Under the pieces are notes generated by a model, which was not told the DNA's origin, searched no databases, and saw nothing but the letters and a program-made list of their open reading frames with translations. Below are positions 8,570-17,630 of a stretch of 64,000 bases of DNA, piece by piece (the first letter of the stretch is position 1; each line of letters starts with the position of its first letter). The stretch covers positions 21,746-85,745 of the forward strand of contig NZ_FNHV01000033.1 in NCBI RefSeq assembly GCF_900103585.1. Direction: 5' to 3'. Source of the stretch: Streptomyces sp. cf386. Its GTDB lineage: Bacteria > Actinomycetota > Actinomycetes > Streptomycetales > Streptomycetaceae. The position numbers and the translations under genes were made by a program.

Positions 8570-9325
8570 TCAGCGCAGGACCAGCGGCCGTCGTACCCGC
8601 GGCGGCAGCGATCCCACCCGGTGATGCCCCTCGACCACCACAGTCGTCCCCGGCGCGATCTCCGTGAACCCGGCGTCCCGCACCAACGGCAGCCCGGCGC
8701 CGGTCAGTTCACACCAGCGCCCCGGCTCCGCGGTCCGCACGGCCAGCGGGAACCCCGCCTCGCGCCAGGCCCCCCGCTCCTCGTCCGACAGCTCCCACCA
8801 GGCGATCTGTGCCGCGTGCCCCGTCTGCGCCATCGTCTTGCCGGCCGACATGTCGAGTTCCGGATTCACCCAGAGCACGGGCGCCGACGGATCGGCGGCC
8901 AAGGGCGGCTCCGGATCGTCCAGCTCGGTCCCCGACACCTGGAGCTTCGCCAACTCCTTGGGCCACCCGTCCAACGGCACGGGCGGAAAGACGCGCACCT
9001 CGGCCGACTCACCGGGAACGGTGATCCCCGGCAGCCCTTCCGCCCGCCGCCACTCGGCCCCACGGGCCCGCCGCACGACCTTCCGGATCCGCGCGTCCTC
9101 CCAGTCCCGCATGGCCTGAGCCCACTCACCGTCACCGACGGACCGCTCGTCACTGAGCATGACCAGCACGGCGCGGGCGGCGGTCTCCAGCGCGTCCGTC
9201 CGGGCGGGGGGAGCGTCCCGCTCGATCCGTACGACGAGGGGCAGTACGAATTGCGGGGCATGATCGCGGTCACCGGATTCGGACCGGAACGGGCTGTCCT
9301 GGGTGGTGGGGCTGTCGGAACTCAC
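8570..9325 (-). CDS. peptidyl-tRNA hydrolase 2 (Pth2)-like protein
   Basis: A 251-aa protein. Its C-terminal half carries the Pth2 signature LWVNPELDMSAGKTMAQTGHA followed by WWELSDEERGAW and the final strand TTVVVEGHH. Pth2 enzymes release peptides from peptidyl-tRNA; the N-terminal 120 residues here are an actinobacterial extension without a motif I recognise. Retention of Lys and Asp in the motif suggests an active site, but the true substrate is uncertain because bacteria rely on the unrelated Pth1. It starts at GTG 9325, with CAGACT eight nucleotides upstream suggesting a leaderless message. It is divergent from the ABC gene at 9370. Confidence 0.78.
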   Translation of the reverse strand: MSSDSPTTQDSPFRSESGDRDHAPQFVLPLVVRIERDAPPARTDALETAARAVLVMLSDERSVGDGEWAQAMRDWEDARIRKVVRRARGAEWRRAEGLPGITVPGESAEVRVFPPVPLDGWPKELAKLQVSGTELDDPEPPLAADPSAPVLWVNPELDMSAGKTMAQTGHAAQIAWWELSDEERGAWREAGFPLAVRTAEPGRWCELTGAGLPLVRDAGFTEIAPGTTVVVEGHHRVGSLPPRVRRPLVLR

Positions 9326-9369
9326 GGGGGCCAGTCTGCCAGGACGAAGATCTGCGCGAAGATGTGCTC

Positions 9370-10260
9370 ATGCAACGCGATCTTCGTCTGGACAACGTAG
9401 GCCGCCGCTACGGCCTACGCGGCCCATGGGTCTTACGAGGCGTCCACCTCACCGTGCCCCCCGGCAAACTCATCCGCATAGAGGGCCCCAACGGCACCGG
9501 CAAATCCACCCTCCTGCGCCTCCTGGCCCGCCTGGACGCCCCCTCGGAAGGCCGCATCAGCGGAGCGCCCCGCACCGCCTACGTCCCCGAACGCTTCCCC
9601 ACCGCCCTCCCCTTCACCGCCCTCGGCTACCTCACCCACCTCGGCACGGTCCACGGTCTGTCCCGGCCGGCGGCCACCCGTGCCGCCCTGGAGTGGCTCG
9701 ACCGCTTCGGCGCGGCCCCGTACGCCCGGACGCCGATGGCCCAGCTGTCGAAGGGCAGCAGCCAGAAGGTCGCCGTGGCCCAGGCGCTGCTCGCGGACCC
9801 GGAGTTGCTCGTCCTGGACGAGGCGTGGACCGGCCTCGACTCGGCCGCCCGCGCGGAACTGGAGCGTGCCGTCGCCGAACGGACCGCCGCCGGCACCGCG
9901 GTGGTCTTCGTCGACCACGACCCGCGCCGCCTCGCCGGGGCGCCCGACGCGACGTACACCGTGCACGACGGGGCGCTGAACCTCCGTACCGACCAAGGGA
10001 CTTCCCCGCCCACCGGCCCGCACACGACCGTCGTCGTCCGGGGCCCGAGCGGCGCGAGCCTGCCCGCCGAGGCGATCCGTATCGCCACGCGAGCGGACGA
10101 GACCACCCCCGGCACCCACCGCCTCACCGCACCCGCCTCCCACTCGGACGTACTCCTCCGCGCTCTGCTGACCACCCGCCCGTCCTGGCACGTGGTGAGC
10201 GTGAGCCAGGAGACCACCACCCCTTCCGAGCACCCTTCCGAAGCCGAGAGTCGCCGATGA
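9370..10260 (+). CDS. ABC transporter ATP-binding protein
   Basis: A 296-aa ATPase. Walker A is GPNGTGKST (about residues 41-49), the signature region is QLSKGSSQKVAVAQALLADP (degenerate, SKGSS instead of SGG), Walker B is LLVLDEAWTGLD and the H-loop is VVFVDHD. The final 100 residues are a Pro/Thr-rich tail. The start is ATG 9370, 7 nt after GAAG; a GTG six bases upstream is too close to that site. Codon 22 is TTA (9433-9435). Its stop overlaps the next ATG, so it pairs with the membrane protein that follows. The substrate is unknown. Confidence 0.85.
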   Translation: MQRDLRLDNVGRRYGLRGPWVLRGVHLTVPPGKLIRIEGPNGTGKSTLLRLLARLDAPSEGRISGAPRTAYVPERFPTALPFTALGYLTHLGTVHGLSRPAATRAALEWLDRFGAAPYARTPMAQLSKGSSQKVAVAQALLADPELLVLDEAWTGLDSAARAELERAVAERTAAGTAVVFVDHDPRRLAGAPDATYTVHDGALNLRTDQGTSPPTGPHTTVVVRGPSGASLPAEAIRIATRADETTPGTHRLTAPASHSDVLLRALLTTRPSWHVVSVSQETTTPSEHPSEAESRR

Positions 10261-10937
10261 CGTCGATGAGAGCCCTCCTCCGCTACCAGGCCGCCCTGCT
10301 GGCCCGCTCGCAGCGCTGGCTGCCGCCGTTCATCCTGTACGCCGCCTTCCTCGCCGTCGGCGTACAGGGCGGCCAGCCCATCCTCGACTCGCTCGGCTTC
10401 ACGGCCGCGGCCCTGCTGCCCGTCGCCGCCTGGCTGGTGCGGATCTGCGTCACCAACGAGCCGCCCGCCGCCCGCAGTTGCGTCGCCGCGGCGGTCGGCC
10501 CGGGCCGGGCGCACCTCGCGGCGCTGCTGGTGGCGCTGGCCGCGGCGGCGGCGCTCGGTACGGCGGCGATCGTCGTCGTCACCCTGATCAGCGACCCGGC
10601 CAGTGCCGATCACCAGATCCGGGTGCCACGGCTGCCCGCGGGCGCCGCCGGTCTGCTCGCCGCGCTGGCCTGCGCCCTGCTCGGTACGGCGGTAGGCGCC
10701 CTCACCACCTGGCCGGTGCTGCGCTCGACCGGCCGTGCGGTCCCGGCGATGCTGCTCGCGGCGCTGCTGTCCGTGGTGGTGACCGGCTCCCCGGCCCAGG
10801 CGGCGGTCAGCGGCCTGGTCACGGGCTCCCGCTCGGGCACGGTTCCCCTGCCGGTCCTGCCCTTGATGGCAGCGACCCTGTTCACCGCGGCGGCGACGGC
10901 CGCGGCCTGCGCCCTGACCTCCCGCAGATCACCCTGA
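10257..10937 (+). CDS. ABC transporter membrane subunit
   Basis: A 226-aa integral membrane protein with about six hydrophobic segments (for example WLPPFILYAAFLAVGV, LAALLVALAAAAALGTAAIV, AGLLAALACALLGTAVGAL, and LPLMAATLFTAAATAAACAL at the C-terminus). It starts four bases inside the upstream ATPase gene and is the only obvious membrane partner for it, giving a minimal two-gene ABC system. No family motif is recognisable, so the transported compound and direction cannot be stated. Confidence 0.78.
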   Translation: MTSMRALLRYQAALLARSQRWLPPFILYAAFLAVGVQGGQPILDSLGFTAAALLPVAAWLVRICVTNEPPAARSCVAAAVGPGRAHLAALLVALAAAAALGTAAIVVVTLISDPASADHQIRVPRLPAGAAGLLAALACALLGTAVGALTTWPVLRSTGRAVPAMLLAALLSVVVTGSPAQAAVSGLVTGSRSGTVPLPVLPLMAATLFTAAATAAACALTSRRSP

Positions 10938-10945
10938 ACAGCGGA

Positions 10946-11125
10946 TCACCCGGAACAGGCCGTACGCTGCGCCTCGTGCCACTCACACACCGGGCAGAGC
11001 GTGATCCCCTTGTACGACTCCGGGTACTCCGTGGGCTCCCGGCACAGCACGCACTCCGCATACGGAGGCCCGTCGGCCGTGGGCGGCTTCACCGCGTCAC
11101 GGATCGTGCAGTAGTCCTCGCTCAT
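10946..11125 (-). CDS. small four-cysteine (zinc-ribbon-like) protein
   Basis: A 59-aa protein beginning MSEDYCTIRD. It has two CxxC knuckles, CVLC (25-28) and CPVC (44-47), separated by about 15 residues, plus Cys6 and Cys57. The spacing is that of a zinc ribbon or rubredoxin-like fold. It may bind zinc and act as a small nucleic-acid- or protein-binding factor, but no function is known to me. It begins 19 bp after the deacetylase stop on the same strand, so the two are probably co-transcribed. Codon usage follows the chromosome, and the reading frame ends at TGA 10946 just past the convergent ABC gene. Confidence 0.75.
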   Translation of the reverse strand: MSEDYCTIRDAVKPPTADGPPYAECVLCREPTEYPESYKGITLCPVCEWHEAQRTACSG

Positions 11126-11144
11126 ACCCCCCAGCGTAGGCCGC

Positions 11145-11999
11145 TCAGCCCTGCCCGCCCGCCGCCCCGATCAGTTCGGACACCTTCACGAACCGAAAGC
11201 CCCTCTCCCGCAGCTCGGGCACGATGCGCCGGACCACCCGCTCGGTCGTCGGCGCGGCACTGAGCGTGCAGTGCATGACGACCACCGACCCCGCGCGCAC
11301 CCCGCCCAGCACCTCCTCGGCGACCGCGTCGGCGTCGGTGGCGAAGGCGTCCCCGCTCGCCACGTCCCACTGCACGGCCGTGACGCCGGCCGGGGTCAGC
11401 GCCCTCAGAGCGCCCCGGTCGTAGCAGCCGCCGGGAAACCGGAAGTACGGCATCGCATCCCGCACCCCCACCTTCCTGAACACGGCGTACGCCCGCTCCA
11501 CATCCGCCCGCACCCGGTCCTCGGCGAGGGTCGGCAGCCCGTAGCAGTCGTCGGTGACGGCGTAGTGGCTGTACGAGTGGTTGCCCACCTCGAACAACGG
11601 ATCCCGCCCGATGGCCCGGGCCTGCTCCGGATACTCCTCGGCCCACCGCCCGGTCATGAACACGGTCGTCGGCACCTTCAACTCCCGCAGCGCGGCGACC
11701 AGCCCCGGATTGTCGAACCGCTCCCCCCGCTCCGCCCGCGGCCCCTGATCGGCGGTCATGTCGGCGTCGAAGGTGAGCGCCACGGTCCTGTCCCGGGTCC
11801 GGGGACCGTGCTCGAAGACGGGGGTCAGACCGGCGGGGCCGGGGGCCAGGGTCGGTGGTCTGGACGCCGGGGCGGCGGGAGAGGCGGCGGAGGCGCTGGG
11901 CGCGGGGCGGGGCGCGAGGGACTCATCGGCCGGGGCGCACGCGGTGAGCGCTGCCCCCAGGGCGCAGACGGCGGTGACGCGTCGTACAAGAGTGATCAC
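11145..11999 (-). CDS. polysaccharide deacetylase (NodB domain) lipoprotein
   Basis: A 284-aa lipoprotein (lipobox LTAC at about residues 18-21, then a Ser/Ala/Pro linker). The carbohydrate esterase 4 domain has motif 1 VALTFDADMT, motif 2 HSYSH (the zinc-binding His pair), motif 3 FRFPGGCYD and a late VVVMHCTLS. It should remove N-acetyl groups from peptidoglycan or chitin-like glycans at the outer membrane face. It starts at GTG 11999; the AT-rich stretch just upstream (about 12000-12030) is the likely promoter, and little Shine-Dalgarno is present. Confidence 0.88.
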   Translation of the reverse strand: MITLVRRVTAVCALGAALTACAPADESLAPRPAPSASAASPAAPASRPPTLAPGPAGLTPVFEHGPRTRDRTVALTFDADMTADQGPRAERGERFDNPGLVAALRELKVPTTVFMTGRWAEEYPEQARAIGRDPLFEVGNHSYSHYAVTDDCYGLPTLAEDRVRADVERAYAVFRKVGVRDAMPYFRFPGGCYDRGALRALTPAGVTAVQWDVASGDAFATDADAVAEEVLGGVRAGSVVVMHCTLSAAPTTERVVRRIVPELRERGFRFVKVSELIGAAGGQG

Positions 12000-12087
12000 C
12001 GCAGGAAGATATGATGATTAAAGGGATATTCCGGTGCGCGCATGGGTGTGCCGGGCCGGTGTCACTCACCCGGCGGGGCCGGTCTTC

Positions 12088-13569
12088 TCAGTCGGTGCGC
12101 GTGCACCGCCCCGTCGGGGCGGTGGCCGGAGGGCGGCACTGGAGGGCGTAGTCGGACGCGTTCGTGCTCAGGTAGCGGCCGATGCAGGTGGTCGGGGTGG
12201 TTCGGTCGCGCTCGGCGCAGAAGGCCAGGGCGGCGTGGCCGTCGGTGAAGGGGCCCGGGGCGTAGAACACCCAGAAGCCGGGGCGCAGGGAGGCGTAGTC
12301 GCCGCTGCGCAGGACAGCCGCCTCCGGCACCGTTCGGCGGATCTTGGCGAGCGTCTGGTCCCGGACGGTGGTGCCCGCGGCGATGGGCTCGGAGTGGAGC
12401 TGGGCGATCCAGCGCCCGTCCGAGGGTGTTGCGCTGGTCGGGGTGGGGGTGGGAGTGGGTGACGGTGCGGGGGTGGTCGGCTTCTGCTTCGCCGGGCCGG
12501 GGGTGGAGACCGTGGTTCTCGGGCTGGTCGCGACACGGGTCTTGTCGTCGCCGTCGGTGCCGCCGGGGCGCAGCGCGAACACCAGGGCCGTCGCCGTACC
12601 GATCACCAGCGCCGCGGTCACGGCCACCACGAGGGGGGTACGGCGTCGAGGGGCGGGCACCCGCTGCGGAACCGTGGGACGCGGGGTGTCCAGTTGGGTG
12701 GGGGTCGGTGGCGTGGACGGGGGCGGTGCGGCGGTCGTCAGCGTCGGCTGCGCCCAGTGCGGGGTCGCCCCTGCCTCGACCTGCGCCAGCATCGCGTCCA
12801 GCCGGGCGGCGTCCGGGCGTGCCGCCGGGTCCCGTACCAGCAGGGCGTCGAGCACCGCGGTCAGCGGGCCCGAGCGGGTCGGGGGCGGGAGCGGGTCGTC
12901 GAGTACGGCGGCCAGGGTGGCCAGCGTGGTGGGGCGGCGCAGGGGGCTGATGCCCTCCGCGCACACGTACAGGACCACGCCCAGCGACCAGAGGTCGGCC
13001 GCCGGATCGTCCTCGTGGCCCCGGATGCGCTCGGGGGCCATGTACTCGGGCGATCCGACGAGCTCGCCGGTGGCCGTGAGGCCCGTCGTGCCCTGCAGGG
13101 CGGCGATGCCGAAGTCGGTGAGGACGGCGCTGCCGTCGGTGCGCAGGAGGATGTTGGCGGGCTTGACGTCCCGGTGGTGGATGCCCGCCGCGTGCGCGGC
13201 CCGCAGCGCGGCGAGCACCTGGCGGCCGATGCGGGCCGCCTCCGCCGGGGTCAACGGGCCCTCGTCCAGTCGCTGTTGGAGCGAGAGGCCCGGCACCAGC
13301 TCCATCACGATCCACGGGTGCGGCTCGGCGTCCACGATCTGGTGGACCGTCACCACATGCGGGTGGCTGAGCCGGGCCAGCGCCCGCGCCTCCCGCATCA
13401 CGCGCTCGCGCATCACACCGACCGTGTCCGCGTCGGACCGCACCGCCTTGAGCGCGACCTCGCGGTGAAGCACCGTGTCGCGAGCCCGCCACACGGTGCC
13501 CATTCCTCCGCTGCCCAGCCGTTCGACCAGCTCGAAACGGCCGTCGACGAGATCCCCCGGTGCGTTCAT
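12088..13569 (-). CDS. membrane-anchored Ser/Thr protein kinase (PknB family)
   Basis: A 493-aa Hanks-type kinase. The glycine loop LGSGGMGTVWRA is at about 18-29, with VALKAV for the catalytic Lys. The catalytic loop is HRDVKPANILL, then DFGIA and a PEYMAPE activation segment. After a Pro-rich juxtamembrane region comes one helix (PLVVAVTAALVIGTATALVF) and a Thr/Pro-rich, then globular, extracytoplasmic domain with several Cys residues instead of PASTA repeats. It probably senses an envelope signal. TAACCT sits seven bases before ATG 13569, suggesting a leaderless transcript. Confidence 0.92.
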   Translation of the reverse strand: MNAPGDLVDGRFELVERLGSGGMGTVWRARDTVLHREVALKAVRSDADTVGVMRERVMREARALARLSHPHVVTVHQIVDAEPHPWIVMELVPGLSLQQRLDEGPLTPAEAARIGRQVLAALRAAHAAGIHHRDVKPANILLRTDGSAVLTDFGIAALQGTTGLTATGELVGSPEYMAPERIRGHEDDPAADLWSLGVVLYVCAEGISPLRRPTTLATLAAVLDDPLPPPTRSGPLTAVLDALLVRDPAARPDAARLDAMLAQVEAGATPHWAQPTLTTAAPPPSTPPTPTQLDTPRPTVPQRVPAPRRRTPLVVAVTAALVIGTATALVFALRPGGTDGDDKTRVATSPRTTVSTPGPAKQKPTTPAPSPTPTPTPTSATPSDGRWIAQLHSEPIAAGTTVRDQTLAKIRRTVPEAAVLRSGDYASLRPGFWVFYAPGPFTDGHAALAFCAERDRTTPTTCIGRYLSTNASDYALQCRPPATAPTGRCTRTD

Positions 13570-13632
13570 GCCGCACAGGTTAGAGGACGAACGGAAAGGA
13601 GAGTTCCGCTAGGGGGCCGCTGCCCGTCACCG

Positions 13633-15009
13633 TTACCTTCGCCAGGGTCCCGTCACCGCGAACGTCGTCCCCGGCGTGTAGCAGTTCACGTACATCGTCT
13701 CCCCGTCGGGCGAGAAGGTGACCCCCGCGAACTCGCCCCACTCCGGCTCCTCGGGGGTGCCGAGGTTCTGGGCGTTGCGCGCCATCGCGTACACCTCGCC
13801 GCGTCGCGTCACCCCGTAGACGTGCTGGGCGCCGTTGCCGTCCTCGCACACCATCAAGCCGCCGCTGGGCGCGAGGCAGATGTTGTCCGGGGACTCGCCG
13901 GGGAGCTGGAGGTCCGTGTTCGGACCGAAGACGATCACCAGCGTGAGACGGCGCGCGGGCGGGTCGTAGCGCCAGATCTGGCCGTAGTGGTCCGCCGCCG
14001 AGCCCTCCGCGCTGCGGGCGAAGGAGGACACGAAGTAGACGTTGCGCCCGCCCCAGTAGCAGCCCTCCAGCTTCTGCGCGTGGGTGATGCCCTTGGGGCC
14101 GAAGTCCTGGTGGCGGATGGGGGTCTGCGCGGCGAGGGGGTCCGGTACGTCGACCCACTCGATGTTCTCGAAGCTCGCGCCCGTCTCCTGGATCGAGGAG
14201 AGGTCGGGTACGCCCGGTACCCGCATGGCCTGGAGCCGGCCGCCCGCGCGCAGGGAGCCGAGACCGCCGCGCGGTGCGTGGGGGAGGAAGCGGTAGAAGA
14301 GGCCGAAGGGCTTCTGGAAGGCGTCCTCGGTCTCGTAGACGATGCCGTGCCGCGGGTCCACCGCGATCGCCTCGTGCTGGAAGCGGCCCATCGCGGTCAG
14401 CGGGACCGCGCCGGAGCGGTAGGGGTTCGCCGGGTCGACCTCGAAGATGAAGCCGTGGTCCTTGGTGTAGCCGTTGGTGCCGGCCCGGTCCTCGGTCTCC
14501 TCGCAGGTCAGCCAGGTGCCCCAAGGCGTGGGCCCGCCCGCGCAGTTGACGGCCGTACCGGCGATGGCGACCCGCTCGGACAGGACGTGGTTGCGGGAGT
14601 CCAGCGTCAGCGCCGTACAGCCGCCCTTGCCCGCCGGGTCGTAGGTGAGGCCCGCCACGGTCGGGACGGGGATGGCCGCGGTGTTGCGGTTCTCGTGGTT
14701 GCGGACCAGGTGGACACGGCGGCCGTATCCGGCGAGGGCGGTCATGCCGTCATGGTTGGAGGGGACCTTGCCCTCCCCGGAGCGGAGCCGGTCGCCCTCG
14801 CGGGAGAGGACGCGGTAGCGGAAACCTTCCGGCAGATCGAGCAGACCCTTCGGGTCGGGGACCAGAGGGCCATAACCCGAGTGGCCCAGGTTCCGCGCGG
14901 CGGCCGTGCCCGCGAAGAGTTCGGAGAGGTTTCCGGCGAAGGCGATCGAGACGCCCAACGCGCCGGAACGGGCGAGGAGCTGACGACGCGTCGACGCTGT
15001 TTCGGACAT
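13633..15009 (-). CDS. Tat-exported PhoX-like (DUF839) phosphatase
   Basis: A 458-aa protein with a twin-arginine signal (STRRQLLARSGALGVSIAFA). The DUF839/PhoX features follow: GYGPLVPDPKGLLDLPEGF, HDGMTAL, LVRNHE, TCEETEDRAG, WGTWLTCEE, AVDPRHGIVYETED and SPDNICLAPSGGLMVCEDG. PhoX-type enzymes are Ca/Fe-dependent alkaline phosphatases with a beta-propeller fold. This short form with NHE and EETEDR motifs is likely a secreted phosphatase or related propeller hydrolase. It starts at ATG 15009 with GGAAGG upstream. It lies on the same strand as its neighbours, about 60-90 bp from each. Confidence 0.85.
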   Translation of the reverse strand: MSETASTRRQLLARSGALGVSIAFAGNLSELFAGTAAARNLGHSGYGPLVPDPKGLLDLPEGFRYRVLSREGDRLRSGEGKVPSNHDGMTALAGYGRRVHLVRNHENRNTAAIPVPTVAGLTYDPAGKGGCTALTLDSRNHVLSERVAIAGTAVNCAGGPTPWGTWLTCEETEDRAGTNGYTKDHGFIFEVDPANPYRSGAVPLTAMGRFQHEAIAVDPRHGIVYETEDAFQKPFGLFYRFLPHAPRGGLGSLRAGGRLQAMRVPGVPDLSSIQETGASFENIEWVDVPDPLAAQTPIRHQDFGPKGITHAQKLEGCYWGGRNVYFVSSFARSAEGSAADHYGQIWRYDPPARRLTLVIVFGPNTDLQLPGESPDNICLAPSGGLMVCEDGNGAQHVYGVTRRGEVYAMARNAQNLGTPEEPEWGEFAGVTFSPDGETMYVNCYTPGTTFAVTGPWRR

Positions 15010-15099
15010 GGAGCAGCCTTCCTGCTGGCGGACAGGAACTGTGACCCCGCCGTGTCTATCACCTGCTGCGAGTCCCGTGAACCACGCGCGTAGCGTGTG

Positions 15100-16005
15100 T
15101 CACTTCTGCTCGGGCTGCCCGTCGGTGTCCGGCGTGGATTCCTCGACGGCGATGTGCTCGGGGGTGGGATCGACGGCGGTCTGGTCAGGGGCCGGCTCGA
15201 CGGCGTGGTCCGGCGGCCGCTGGGCGGGCCGGTCCTGCGGCGGCCTGTCGGCCCCTCGCTCCAGGAACCGCAGCAGTTCCACCGGGATCGGCAGCACCAG
15301 CGTGGAGTTCTTCTCCGCGGCCACCGCCATCACCGTCTGCAGCAGGCGCAGCTGGAGGGCGGACGGCGCGTCGGCCATCTGGTGCGCGGCCTCGGCCAGC
15401 TTCTTGGAGGCCTGGAGTTCGGCGTCGGCGTTGATGACCCGGGCCCGCCGCTCGCGGTCGGCCTCGGCCTGCCGGGCCATGGAGCGCTTCATCGACTCGG
15501 GCAGCGACACGTCCTTGATCTCGACACGGTCGACCTGCACGCCCCAGCCCACCGCGGGGCTGTCGATCATCAGTTCCAGGCCCTGGTTGAGCTTCTCGCG
15601 GTTGGACAGCAGATCGTCCAGATCGCTCTTGCCGATGATCGAGCGCAGCGACGTCTGCGCCATCTGGGAGACCGCGAAACGGTAGTCCTCGACGCTGATG
15701 ATCGCGGCCGTCGGATCCACGACCTTGAAGTACACGACGGCGTCGACCCTTACGGTCACGTTGTCGCGGGTGATGCCCTCCTGGGCCGGCACGGGCATCG
15801 TCACGATCTGCATGTTGACCTTGTGGAGCCGGTCCACGGCAGGGACGATCAGTGTGAATCCCGGCTCGCGCACGGTGCCCCGCAGTCGTCCGAGCCGCAG
15901 GATCACCCCGCGTTCGTACTGCTTGACGACCCGCGCGGCGGCCGCGACGTACACGACTCCCGCCGCGGCGACGCCCGCAGCCACGCCCAGCAGCTCCTCG
16001 ACCAT
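15100..16005 (-). CDS. SPFH/stomatin-family membrane protein
   Basis: A 301-aa slipin/stomatin-type protein. An N-terminal hydrophobic hairpin (LLGVAAGVAAAGVVYVAAAA) is followed by the SPFH domain (VKQYERGVILRLGRLRG, PGFTLIVPAVDRLHKVNMQI, DNVTVRVDAVVYFKVVDPTA). A charged coiled-coil (MARQAEADRERRARVINADAELQASKKLAEAA shortened here to its character) precedes a Pro/Glu-rich tail. Such proteins assemble on the membrane and often scaffold proteases or transporters. No NfeD partner is adjacent. The start is ATG 16005. Confidence 0.9.
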   Translation of the reverse strand: MVEELLGVAAGVAAAGVVYVAAAARVVKQYERGVILRLGRLRGTVREPGFTLIVPAVDRLHKVNMQIVTMPVPAQEGITRDNVTVRVDAVVYFKVVDPTAAIISVEDYRFAVSQMAQTSLRSIIGKSDLDDLLSNREKLNQGLELMIDSPAVGWGVQVDRVEIKDVSLPESMKRSMARQAEADRERRARVINADAELQASKKLAEAAHQMADAPSALQLRLLQTVMAVAAEKNSTLVLPIPVELLRFLERGADRPPQDRPAQRPPDHAVEPAPDQTAVDPTPEHIAVEESTPDTDGQPEQK

Positions 16006-16145
16006 GACGATCTCCTCGCCGAGAGGCCCGTTCCGTATACACCTGTAACGATATGCCCGGTGTCTGGTCCGGGGCCATGGACGGCCCCGGACCAGGGGTC
16101 ATACCTCAGAGCCTGAACAGGCTCTCAACAGGAGTCGTACGCCGG

Positions 16146-17630
16146 TCAGGGCGCCGTGACCCGCACCGGGTCCGTGACCCGCACCGGGTCCGTGCCCGCC
16201 GCGCTGTGCCGCTCGGCCCAGTTCTCCAGGGCCGTACGGCAGGCGTGGTCGAGGTGGTGCAGGCCGGACAGGTCCAGCTCCACCGGGCGGTCCTGAGGCA
16301 GCGCCTCCAGGCTGTCGAGGATCTTCGGCAGCCTGAGGAAGGTCGCGTTGCCCGACAGGTGCGCCTGGATCGGGCCGGCGCCCTTGTCTATGATCTCCAG
16401 CTTCAGGTGCGAGGCCTCCCAGGCGGTCTTGGCGATGGACAGGGCCAGACCGATGAGCACGCCCTCGAACATGTTCACCGCGACGATGGAGACGGCGGTG
16501 ACGACGAGGATCAGCGCCTCGCCCCGGTGGCCCCGCCACAGGGAGACGATCCCGCGGAAGGGGATCAGCTTCCAGCCCGAGTGGACCAGGATGCCGGCCA
16601 GCGCGGGGATCGGGATCAGCGCCAGCGTGGCGGGCAGCAGCGCCGCGAACAGCAGCAGCCACACGCCGTGCATGACGCGCGCCGCCTTGGTCTTGGCGCC
16701 CGCCTGGACGTTGGCGGAGCTGCGCACGATGACCGCGGTCATCGGCAGCGCGCCGAGCACACCGCAGACGGTGTTGCCCGCGCCCTGGGCCATCAGCTCC
16801 TTGTCGTACTCGGTGCGCGGCCCGTCGTGCAGCCGGTCCACGGCCGCGGCGCTGAACAGCGACTCGGCCGACGCGATGAGTGTGAAGGCGACGATCGTGG
16901 CCAGCACGCCGACATCCGCGAGCTCACCGAAGGCGCTCAGGGACGGCGGCTGGATGGATCCCAGCAGGCCCTTGACCTCGACGGTGGCGACGGGCAGGGA
17001 GAACACCGCGGCGGCGGCCGTCGCCAGCCCGACCGCGGCGAGCGGACCGGGGATCGTACGAACCTTGCTCGGCATCCGCTTCCACAGCACCAGGATGGCG
17101 ATGGTGCCGGCGCCCAGTCCGACCGAGGCCAGCGCCTCGGTGTTCCCGACGGCCTCGACGAGCGCGCCGGGCAGCCCGGCTATTTTCTCCAGACCGGAGG
17201 CGGGCGCCTTGGCGTCCGCGACCGAGTAGAGCTGTCCGGCGATGAGCACAAGGCCGATACCGGCCAGCATGCCCTCGACGACGGAGACCGAGATGGCCCG
17301 GAAGTAGCGCCCCAGCTTCAGAGCGCCCATGAGGAGCTGGAGCATACCGGTGGCGAGCACGAGCACCCCGAGGACCGGCAGCCCGAACTCCTGCACGGCC
17401 TCGAAGACCAGCACGGTCAGACCGGCGGCCGGTCCGGAGACCTGAAGGCTGCTGCCGCGCATCAGCCCGGTGACGATGCCGCCCACGATGCCGGTGACGA
17501 GCCCGAGCTCGGCCGGGACTCCGGAGGCGACGGCCACGCCGACGCACAGCGGCAGCGCGACCAGGAAGACGACCAGTGAGGCGGCGAAGTCCTGCCGCAG
17601 GTGAGGGTATTTGGTCATCATGCCGATCAC
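16146..17630 (-). CDS. SulP-family anion (bicarbonate/sulfate) transporter with STAS domain
   Basis: A 494-aa SLC26/SulP permease. It has 10-12 hydrophobic helices starting with FAASLVVFLVALPLCVGVAV, the family stretch GLVTGIVGGIVTGL, and MTAVIVRSSANVQAGAKTK before the last helices. A C-terminal STAS-like domain follows (VELDLSGLHHLDHACRTALE). Coupling by a 4-bp overlap to a beta-carbonic anhydrase argues for bicarbonate as a substrate. The C-terminus ends in an 18-bp tandem duplication encoding TDPVRV twice. The start is GTG 17630, with ATG codons 9 and 12 bases downstream as alternatives. Confidence 0.9.
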   Translation of the reverse strand: MIGMMTKYPHLRQDFAASLVVFLVALPLCVGVAVASGVPAELGLVTGIVGGIVTGLMRGSSLQVSGPAAGLTVLVFEAVQEFGLPVLGVLVLATGMLQLLMGALKLGRYFRAISVSVVEGMLAGIGLVLIAGQLYSVADAKAPASGLEKIAGLPGALVEAVGNTEALASVGLGAGTIAILVLWKRMPSKVRTIPGPLAAVGLATAAAAVFSLPVATVEVKGLLGSIQPPSLSAFGELADVGVLATIVAFTLIASAESLFSAAAVDRLHDGPRTEYDKELMAQGAGNTVCGVLGALPMTAVIVRSSANVQAGAKTKAARVMHGVWLLLFAALLPATLALIPIPALAGILVHSGWKLIPFRGIVSLWRGHRGEALILVVTAVSIVAVNMFEGVLIGLALSIAKTAWEASHLKLEIIDKGAGPIQAHLSGNATFLRLPKILDSLEALPQDRPVELDLSGLHHLDHACRTALENWAERHSAAGTDPVRVTDPVRVTAP

